Below are positions 14,484-20,056 of a DNA stretch of 20,056 nt, in pieces. Numbering within the stretch: the stretch's first letter is position 1; each line of letters begins with the position of its first letter. The notes beneath the pieces were generated by a model. It saw only the letters and a list, made by a program, of their open reading frames with translations, had not been told where the DNA came from and did no database searches. Source of the DNA: an uncultured Anaeroplasma sp. (GTDB lineage Bacteria; Bacillota_I; Bacilli_A; Acholeplasmatales; Anaeroplasmataceae); assembly GCA_934216145.1 (NCBI GenBank), contig CAKQBG010000040.1, positions 1 to 20,056 on the forward strand. The letters are read 5' to 3'. A program made the translations under genes and the position numbers.

Positions 14484-16403
14484 ATGAGAAAAAAACAAAA
14501 GAAAAAGCTTAAAAGAATTATTATTGCTTCATCTTTATTTATTGTTTTATTTTTAGCCTATTTGTTTATTAATATTTTCAATTTATATTTAATTTCTGAT
14601 AGAAGGTTTAATTGGATTATTCCTTTTGTATTAAATTTAGGTATTTATATTTACATTGGCTATGATTTCTTATCTAGAGCCATTAGATCATTAAGAAATG
14701 GTAATTTTTTTGATGAAAAGATTATTATAAGTCTTTTATCAATAATATTAATAGTATATGGTGGATTTTTTTCATACTTTAATCAAACTATTAAATATTT
14801 TGAAACAGGGACCATTCTTATGATTCTATATCAGCTATTGTTGTGGACTGAGGCTTATGGTATGGAAAAATATCGTAATTATTATGCTGAATTTTCTAAA
14901 ATTAGACCAGAGATGGTTCTTAAAAAGGAAAATGGACATTATGAGAATCAGCCAATTGAAAGTGTTATGCCAGGTGATGAAATTGTAATCGAAGCAGAAT
15001 CAGTTATTCCAATTGATGGAATAGTAATAAGTGGTTCATCAACATTAAATTCCTATGTTATATTAGGTGAAAATAAAAGTGTTATTGTACATGAGGGAGA
15101 TAATGTTTATAGTGGAGATTATAATGAAAGTGATCGTCTTGTTATTAAGGCAACATCTAAATATGAGGATTCTGTTGTTCATAGAATAATTAAATTTATA
15201 GAGGAAAAGCCTTTAGAGTCTAATGTTGAGAGCTCTTTTTTTAAGTATTATAAGATATTTACAATTATATTTTTTGTTATCGCGACAATATCTTTAGTAA
15301 TTTCATTTATATTTACTAAGAATGTTTTTACTTTGATTACTAGAGAAATTAATATTTTTATTCTTGTTTGTTCATTCAGGCTATTAAATTCCATTAGCCT
15401 ATTATTCTCTTATGGAATTACTAATTCAGCCTTAAATAAGGTATTAGTTAGAAATTCTCAAACACTTGAAAAGCTAAGTAAATCCTCTATTTGTATTTTT
15501 GATAAATCAGGAACATTAACTAAAGGAAATTATGAGGTTACGAATGTATTTCCTCAAAAGTATAGAGATAGAGTATTAAAAACTGCGTGTGAGGCAGAAT
15601 TTAATTCTAATCACCCAATTGCTCAAGCTATAACTAGAGCTTATACAGGTAAGGTTACTAAAAGCTATAAAATAACAGAAATAGAAGGATTAGGAATAGT
15701 TGCTGAAAACGACAAAAAAAGAATTCTTTGTGGAAACGAAAGACTGATGGATAAATTTAATGTAAAATACATTAATAATTTATCTATTGGTACTATTGTC
15801 TATGTAGCTGAAAATAATAAGTTTATTGGTTCTATTGTTATTTCTGATGAAATTAGACCAGAATCATCAGCATTCCTATCATATCTTTCTACTAGTGGGG
15901 CTAAAACAATATTACTTACAGGCGATAATGAAAGAGTGGTTAGAGACGTTGCTGATCGTTTAATGCTTACAGATTATAAGGCTAATCTCCTTCATAATGA
16001 TAAGATTAAAGCATTAAATGAAATAATGAAAAATAAAAAGAAAAAGGATGTTGTTGCGTGTATTAGTAATAACTTAAATGAACAGGATTTATTGAGAAAC
16101 GCTGATGTTGGTATATCTCTTGGTGGTATTAGAGAAGCTAATGCTGCAGATATTATTGTTTTAGGTTATGATTTAGTTTATATCCAAAAGGGATTAGAAA
16201 TATCTCGTAAGACAATGGCATTTGTTTATTTTTTTATCATTCTATCTATTGTGCTAAAGGCTCTTTTATTACTTTTATCCTTAGTGGGAATAGTTGATAC
16301 ATTTGTTTTAGTTTTAATAGAATTAATTACAGCCATAATTTTTATGGTTCTTTCATTCAATTGTAATGTTAATAAGCTTGATGGGACTAGTGATTTATCT
16401 TAG
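14484..16403 (+). CDS. Divergent P1B-like P-type ATPase lacking the CPC and GDGxND motifs
   Basis: The membrane layout follows metal-transporting P1B pumps: helices near 12-34, 45-66, 79-99, 106-125, 255-277, 285-310, 580-605 and 608-632, with an actuator domain (about 140-245) and a P/N domain (330-570). Conserved items are the phosphorylated Asp340 (DKSGTLTKG, usually DKTG), His377-Pro378 (NHP), TGDN (479-482), ADVG and Lys592 in helix 7. Altered items are the metal-site CPC, which reads CSF (296-298), the actuator TGE, which reads LGE (194-196), GDGxND, which reads SNNLNE (528-533), and the helix-8 Asp, which appears as Glu. Spacing around each is kept, so the alignment is firm. Context (zinc-type ArsR, DCxxC protein) predicts Zn/Cd/Co handling. 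It may be catalytically weak or a pseudo-pump. GAGG at 14473-14476 supports the ATG. The frame is intact, so this is not a decaying gene. Confidence 0.85.
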   Translation: MRKKQKKKLKRIIIASSLFIVLFLAYLFINIFNLYLISDRRFNWIIPFVLNLGIYIYIGYDFLSRAIRSLRNGNFFDEKIIISLLSIILIVYGGFFSYFNQTIKYFETGTILMILYQLLLWTEAYGMEKYRNYYAEFSKIRPEMVLKKENGHYENQPIESVMPGDEIVIEAESVIPIDGIVISGSSTLNSYVILGENKSVIVHEGDNVYSGDYNESDRLVIKATSKYEDSVVHRIIKFIEEKPLESNVESSFFKYYKIFTIIFFVIATISLVISFIFTKNVFTLITREINIFILVCSFRLLNSISLLFSYGITNSALNKVLVRNSQTLEKLSKSSICIFDKSGTLTKGNYEVTNVFPQKYRDRVLKTACEAEFNSNHPIAQAITRAYTGKVTKSYKITEIEGLGIVAENDKKRILCGNERLMDKFNVKYINNLSIGTIVYVAENNKFIGSIVISDEIRPESSAFLSYLSTSGAKTILLTGDNERVVRDVADRLMLTDYKANLLHNDKIKALNEIMKNKKKKDVVACISNNLNEQDLLRNADVGISLGGIREANAADIIVLGYDLVYIQKGLEISRKTMAFVYFFIILSIVLKALLLLLSLVGIVDTFVLVLIELITAIIFMVLSFNCNVNKLDGTSDLS

Positions 16404-16409
16404 TCCCAT
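16381..16409 (+). terminator. Inverted repeat at the end of the ATPase gene
   Basis: ATGGGACTA (16381-16389) and TAGTCCCAT (16401-16409) form a perfect 9-bp stem with an 11-nt loop, and the TAG stop (16401-16403) is in the right arm. No T tract follows, so termination would be weak; the repeat could instead be an operator or an mRNA-stabilising hairpin. A TATAAT at 16420-16425 downstream, without a good -35, may serve the next gene. Confidence 0.5.
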
Positions 16410-16454
16410 TAATATTATCTATAATTATGCATATTCTTTATTAGGTGATGTGTT

Positions 16455-17540
16455 TTGCAGAATAAATATAAAATTGTGCATGATTCTACAATAGGAGAAG
16501 CTAAGGAGGAATATTTAGCTATTATTAAAAGTGATCTATATCATAATGAATTTATAGAAGCTAATTTATTAATTGAAAGAAGCTATTATCTTTATTTATT
16601 TTTTGATGGATTAATTCAAAATTTAAGATTTTATTATTCAAGTATGGAAAATAAAACAGGAATTAATTCTACTATTGATATAGCAAATGTTATGTCTTCT
16701 CCATTATCTATTATGAATGGAATTAATAAGAGCTTAAAGCTTATTGAGCTTAATGATGAAATAGATGCCTATAATAAGAAAGAATATGATGAATTTAAGG
16801 CTCTTTTTATTAATAGACTACAGGAAATTGCCTATGAGGAAGCATTTAAAAAAATAAAGGAAAAGAAGAATAGCTATAATAAGGTTGATGTAGAACCAAT
16901 TAATGAATTTACAAGGCTTGATGAGGGCTTAGTATATGAGGAAATATATGTATTTAGATATAGCTATTGTAAAGAATCATTTGTCTCTATTTATTCTACT
17001 GCACATAAGAAATTCTATGAAATAAATTATCCTTATTCTAAGCTATATTATGATTATTTAGCTTTACATAAAAGGCCTATTAGAGTTATTCCTAAGAAAT
17101 ATTTTGATTTATATTATAGGAAGGGCTTTTTAGTATATTTAAAGGTTTTAAATATATTGAAATATACTACTGAAAAAGAGCTTTATAATAAAATACAAGC
17201 TGGGCTAGATGCTAATTCTAGTATGTATAGCGATTATGTTGATATTCTAATATTTTATTTTAAAAATACTAATGCTTTAAGGCATTATATTATTGATGAT
17301 AGTGATTTGGCTACTAAGATTATGAATAGCTATTTAACATTAAAGTATAATAGAGATGCCGGAGTATTTTTATATGAATGTGCTAAGCTTAATTTACTAG
17401 ATAGAAATGATAATTATGCCAAAATTAAATTTTTAGAGATAAGCTATCATTTAAAATCGGACATTAGTAAGAAATATTTATACGAGTATTATTCAAAATA
17501 TGCTTTCTTTAATGAACGAAAAATGGTAAAATATATGTAA
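16455..17540 (+). CDS. Uncharacterised 361-aa Tyr/Lys-rich protein
   Basis: I do not recognise a family. The protein starts at TTG 16455 after AGGTGAT (16443-16449), with MQNKYKIVHDS; the next in-frame ATGs are far inside. It has no signal peptide or membrane helix and is soluble and very rich in Tyr (about 10%) and Lys. Residues about 1-150 are helical, with a charged segment near 125-140 (AYEEAFKKIKEKKN). A middle segment (about 160-215) has beta-like stretches (VYEEIYVFRYSY and SIYSTAHKKFYEI), and residues about 230-361 resemble short helical repeats. It stands alone between the ATPase and the glycolytic operon. Codon use matches the neighbours, so there is no sign of recent transfer. It is a confident gene with unknown function. 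Confidence 0.7.
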   Translation: MQNKYKIVHDSTIGEAKEEYLAIIKSDLYHNEFIEANLLIERSYYLYLFFDGLIQNLRFYYSSMENKTGINSTIDIANVMSSPLSIMNGINKSLKLIELNDEIDAYNKKEYDEFKALFINRLQEIAYEEAFKKIKEKKNSYNKVDVEPINEFTRLDEGLVYEEIYVFRYSYCKESFVSIYSTAHKKFYEINYPYSKLYYDYLALHKRPIRVIPKKYFDLYYRKGFLVYLKVLNILKYTTEKELYNKIQAGLDANSSMYSDYVDILIFYFKNTNALRHYIIDDSDLATKIMNSYLTLKYNRDAGVFLYECAKLNLLDRNDNYAKIKFLEISYHLKSDISKKYLYEYYSKYAFFNERKMVKYM

Positions 17541-17585
17541 ACTTTCAGTTGAACCTATTAATTGCCAAAAAAACGTTATGAAACC

Positions 17586-17603
17586 GCTTAAGCAAACGTT
17601 TGC
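17586..17603. promoter_or_regulatory. LacI-family-like operator upstream of pgk
   Basis: GCAAACGTTTGC (17592-17603) is a perfect 12-bp palindrome with the central CG typical of LacI/CcpA-family operators, and it overlaps a second palindrome, GCTTAAGC (17586-17593). Just upstream, ATGAAACCGC (17578-17587) resembles the left half of a cre site. The cluster ends 12 nt before the -35 of the pgk promoter. A carbon-responsive regulator is likely, and the position could allow activation. Confidence 0.55.
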
Positions 17604-17615
17604 AAAGTAAATTTC

Positions 17616-17645
17616 TTGTATATATAGTTTTTTTTGTGATATAAT
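17616..17645 (+). promoter_or_regulatory. Promoter of the pgk operon
   Basis: TTGTAT (17616-17621) and a perfect TATAAT (17640-17645) are 18 nt apart, with TG at 17637-17638 giving an extended -10. The start is expected near 17652. Directly after it a 14-bp perfect palindrome, AAAATAGCTATTTT (17657-17670), precedes the pgk ribosome site and could be an operator. Confidence 0.72.
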
Positions 17646-17690
17646 AGCATTGAAGAAAAATAGCTATTTTAATGGAGGTTAATATATAAT

Positions 17691-18905
17691 ATGGCTAAGA
17701 AAATTGTTTCAGATTTAAATGTATTAGGAAAGAGAGTTTTAATCCGTGTAGATTTTAACGTTCCTATGAAGAATGGTGTAATTACAGATGACACTCGTAT
17801 TCGTGCTGCTTTACCAACAATCGAGTATGTAATTAACCATGGTGGAAAGGCAATTGTATTTTCTCATTTAGGACGTGTTAAAGAGGCTAGTGATATTGAA
17901 AAGAATGATATTACTCCTGTTGCTAAGCGTCTTGAGGAATTAATTAAGAAGCCTGTTAAATTTGTTAATGCTACAAGAGGCGCAGAATTAGAGAATGCTG
18001 CTAAGGAATTAAAGAATGGCGAAATCCTTATGTTCGCAAATACAAGAAATGAGGACTTCGATGTTGCTTTAAACAAAGAGGTTAAGAGAGAATCTAAGAA
18101 TGATCCTGAGCTTGGTAAGTATTGGGCTTCATTAGGTGATGTATTTGTTAACGATGCATTTGGTACTGCTCACCGTGCTGCAGCTTCTAATGTTGGTATT
18201 GCTGCAAATGTTAGTGAAACAGCTGCTGGTTTCTTATTAGAGAAGGAAATCAAGTTCATTGGTGGTGCTGTTGATGAACCAAAGAGACCATATGTTGCAA
18301 TTTTAGGTGGTTCTAAGGTTTCTGATAAGATCGGTGTTATTGAAGCATTAATTCAAAAGGCTGATAAGATTTTAGTTGGTGGCGCTATGATGTTCACTTT
18401 CTTAAAGGCTGAAGGATATAATATTGGTGCTTCACGTTGTGAAGAAGATAAGCTAGATTTAGCTAAGGATTTATTAGCAAAGGCTAATGGTAAGATTATA
18501 TTACCAGTTGATGCAGTTGTTAATAAGGCATTTGAGGATACAGTTGGTGTAAATAAGGCTGTTGATGCATTTGACAATGATGATATGGGACTAGATATTG
18601 GTTCTAAGACATTAGAATTATTTGCTAAGGAATTAGCTGGTGCTAAGACTGTTGTATGGAATGGACCTATGGGTGTATTTGAAATGAAGAACTATGCTGC
18701 TGGTACAATCGGTGTATGTGATTTATTAGCTAAGCTTACAACTGAGGGTGCTGCTACTATTATTGGTGGTGGTGATAGTGCCGCTGCTGCTGAGCAATTA
18801 GGATATGCTTCAAAGGTAAGCCATATTTCAACTGGTGGTGGAGCTTCTTTAGAGTATCTAGAGGGTAAGACTTTACCTGGTATTGCTTGCGTTGACGAGA
18901 AGTAA
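17691..18905 (+). CDS. pgk: Phosphoglycerate kinase
   Basis: Pgk transfers phosphate from 1,3-bisphosphoglycerate to ADP in glycolysis. The N-domain substrate site shows [19 protein letters not shown] and SHLGR near the start and [10 protein letters not shown] near 155. The hinge and nucleotide domain have [14 protein letters not shown] near 205, GPMGVFE near 325 and [10 protein letters not shown] near 360. The 404-aa length is full. GGAGG (17674-17678) is 12 nt before the ATG, a little long. Codon use looks cleaner than in neighbouring accessory genes, as expected for a highly expressed gene. It heads an operon with an HPr-like gene and tpiA. Confidence 0.97.
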   Translation: MAKKIVSDLNVLGKRVLIRVDFNVPMKNGVITDDTRIRAALPTIEYVINHGGKAIVFSHLGRVKEASDIEKNDITPVAKRLEELIKKPVKFVNATRGAELENAAKELKNGEILMFANTRNEDFDVALNKEVKRESKNDPELGKYWASLGDVFVNDAFGTAHRAAASNVGIAANVSETAAGFLLEKEIKFIGGAVDEPKRPYVAILGGSKVSDKIGVIEALIQKADKILVGGAMMFTFLKAEGYNIGASRCEEDKLDLAKDLLAKANGKIILPVDAVVNKAFEDTVGVNKAVDAFDNDDMGLDIGSKTLELFAKELAGAKTVVWNGPMGVFEMKNYAAGTIGVCDLLAKLTTEGAATIIGGGDSAAAAEQLGYASKVSHISTGGGASLEYLEGKTLPGIACVDEK

Positions 18906-18952
18906 TATATTTGTTTTTGGCAATGGATTAAATTAAGATTGGAGAAATAAAA

Positions 18953-19204
18953 ATGGAAAAGCAAATTGTTGTAAAAAGCACTGTAGGTTTACATGCTGCT
19001 CTTGCTGCTAAGATTGTTCAAGCAGCTTCACAATATTCTGTAGATATTAATTTACATTATAAAAATAAAACTATCGATGTTAAATCTATTCTTGGTTTAA
19101 TGTCTTTGGCAATCCCTAGCGGCGAGAATGTAGTAATTGAAGCTAATGGAGATCAAGCTGAGGCTGCTATTGCTGATATTGCAACTATTTTAGAAAATAA
19201 GTAA
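18953..19204 (+). CDS. HPr-family phosphocarrier-like protein lacking the Arg-Pro of HARPA
   Basis: HPr passes phosphate from enzyme I to sugar-specific EIIA proteins and, when phosphorylated on Ser46, is the CcpA co-effector in Firmicutes. This 83-aa protein keeps the phospho-histidine (GLHA, His14) and the regulatory Ser45 in DVKSILGLMSL. The usual HARPA reads HAALA, so the Arg that stabilises the phospho-His and the following Pro are missing (Ala16, Leu17). The rest of the fold is normal (GENVVIEANG, then a C-terminal helix). It may be a regulatory paralogue, comparable in concept to Crh, or a true HPr with reduced activity. GGAGA (18941-18945) precedes the ATG. Its place between pgk and tpiA, 47 nt after pgk, suggests a link to glycolytic flux. 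No ptsI is nearby. Confidence 0.85.
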   Translation: MEKQIVVKSTVGLHAALAAKIVQAASQYSVDINLHYKNKTIDVKSILGLMSLAIPSGENVVIEANGDQAEAAIADIATILENK

Positions 19205-19222
19205 TTGAAAGAGGATTTAAAT

Positions 19223-19969
19223 ATGAGAAAACCAATGCTTGCCGGTAATTGGAAGATGAACAAGACTAGAGACGAAGCTATTCAATTCGTTCTAACTGTT
19301 GAAGGAAAATTACCAGAAACAGTTGATTGCGTAGTTTGTGCCCCAGCAATTATCCTTCGTGATATTGTTAAGAGAAAAACAACTTTACAGGTTGGTGCTC
19401 AAAATATGAATCAGCATGACAGTGGAGCTTACACTGGTGAAATCTCTCCAGTAATGCTTCGTGATACTGAAGTTGAGTATGTAATTTTAGGACATAGTGA
19501 AAGAAGAGCATACTATAACGAAACAAATGAATCAGTTAATGAAAAAATTAAAAAGGCATTAGAATTCGAATTAAAGCCAATTGTTTGTGTTGGTGAGGTT
19601 CTTGAGGAAAGAGAAAATGGTTCTACTAATGCAGTTTTAAAGGAACAAGTTGAAAAGGGCTTTGCTGGTGTTGAAATTAGCAATCCTGAGGATGTTGTTA
19701 TTGCTTATGAGCCAGTTTGGGCAATCGGTACTGGAAAGAGTGCTACTTCTCAAATGGCTGAGGATGCATGTAAGTACATTCGTTCAATTTTAACAAATTT
19801 ATATGGCGAGGATATCGCTAATAAAATTAGAATCCTTTATGGCGGTTCTGTTAATACAAAGAACGTAAATGAGCTTATGTCAATGCCTAATATTGATGGT
19901 GGCTTAGTTGGTGGAGCATCTTTAAAGGCTGATAGCTTTATAGAACTATGCAATGCTTGTGCTAAATAA
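19223..19969 (+). CDS. tpiA: Triosephosphate isomerase
   Basis: TpiA interconverts dihydroxyacetone phosphate and glyceraldehyde-3-phosphate. The catalytic residues are Lys11 (GNWKMN), His91 (ILGHSERR) and Glu163 (AYEPVWAIGTG), and the phosphate-binding ILYGGSVN and GGLVGGASL loops are present. The 248-aa length is standard. ATG 19223, with GAGG at 19211-19214 8 nt upstream, is chosen over the TTG at 19205, which abuts the HPr-like stop and lacks a ribosome site. It is the last gene of the pgk operon. Confidence 0.97.
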   Translation: MRKPMLAGNWKMNKTRDEAIQFVLTVEGKLPETVDCVVCAPAIILRDIVKRKTTLQVGAQNMNQHDSGAYTGEISPVMLRDTEVEYVILGHSERRAYYNETNESVNEKIKKALEFELKPIVCVGEVLEERENGSTNAVLKEQVEKGFAGVEISNPEDVVIAYEPVWAIGTGKSATSQMAEDACKYIRSILTNLYGEDIANKIRILYGGSVNTKNVNELMSMPNIDGGLVGGASLKADSFIELCNACAK

Positions 19970-19975
19970 AATTAT

Positions 19976-20039
19976 AAAAGGAGCTGTAAAAAAACCTAAG
20001 TTTTGAAAAACTTGGATTTTGGAGCAACAGCTCCTTTTT
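19976..20039. terminator. Large compound terminator after tpiA, probably bidirectional
   Basis: AAAAGGAGCTGT (19976-19987) and ACAGCTCCTTTT (20027-20038) form a perfect 12-bp outer stem ending in Ts. Inside, AAAACC-T-AAGTTTT (19991-20004) pairs with AAAACTT-GG-A-TTTT (20007-20020). An alternative short hairpin, GGAGC-AACA-GCTCC (20021-20034), competes with the outer stem. Read on the - strand the inner hairpin is followed by a run of seven Ts, so transcription from the right would also stop. Confidence 0.85.
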
Positions 20040-20056
20040 CTTTGCCTTAAAAACAA

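Noticed and set aside
14484..16403. Decayed pseudogene explanation for the odd ATPase
   Set aside because: There is no stop or frameshift over 639 codons, membrane helices and several catalytic motifs are intact, codon use matches the neighbours, and the ribosome site is good. Substitutions sit exactly in motif positions with spacing kept.
1..20056. tRNA, rRNA, CRISPR, insertion sequence, prophage or attachment site
   Set aside because: I found no cloverleaf with a CCA end, no regularly spaced direct repeats, no transposase or integrase motifs and no duplicated target sites.

Overview
The window is AT-rich (roughly 30% GC by eye) chromosomal DNA from a low-GC Gram-positive bacterium (Bacillota). 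The block fakA-recG-plsX-rnc, the dnaD-nth pair, strong AGGAGG-type ribosome sites and sigma-A promoters with TG-extended -10 boxes all fit the Bacilli/Erysipelotrichia/Mollicutes-related branch. The genetic code is standard: dnaE ends in TGA, the other genes end in TAA or TAG, and no gene is interrupted by TGA. Every recognised gene is on the + strand. I see no tRNA, rRNA, CRISPR array, insertion sequence or prophage, so the genus is not decidable from here.

Layout. (1) 1-378 is a gene-free control region with two overlapping divergent promoters and a long leader to fakA. (2) 379-7632 is housekeeping: fatty-acid kinase subunit FakA, RecG helicase, PlsX, RNase III, a short DapB, a DnaD-like primosome protein and endonuclease III. 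plsX has its own promoter overlapped by a perfect inverted repeat. (3) 7678-10832 is accessory: a 56-aa Cse60-like protein, a 389-aa HTH/helical-repeat regulator that resembles the peptide-sensing RRNPP class, and an exported, membrane-anchored Ig-repeat protein. (4) 10894-13821 is a short DnaE polymerase. (5) 13865-16403 is a metal cassette: an ArsR/SmtB-type repressor with a complete alpha-5 zinc site, a 71-aa HMA metal-binding protein and a P1B-like P-type ATPase. (6) 16455-17540 is an unrecognised protein. (7) 17691-19969 is a glycolytic operon, pgk - HPr-like - tpiA, closed by a large, probably bidirectional terminator.

How the parts work together. fakA and plsX both feed acyl-phosphate and phospholipid synthesis, and each has a dyad near its promoter. 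In the metal cassette the same TTGA-N8-TCAA dyad lies before arsR and before the HMA gene, which suggests one repressor controls both transcripts. In the glycolytic operon an HPr-like protein is co-transcribed with two triose-phosphate enzymes.

The most unusual item is the P-type ATPase. It keeps the eight-helix layout, the phosphorylated Asp, the HP motif and TGDN, but the CPC metal site is CSF, the actuator TGE is LGE, DKTG is DKSG, and the GDGxND magnesium motif is SNNLNE. It may be a pseudo-pump, a metal sensor or receptor, or a transporter with altered chemistry. Next in interest are the HPr-like protein that keeps the phospho-His and regulatory Ser but lacks the Arg-Pro of the HARPA motif, and the regulator/surface-protein pair.
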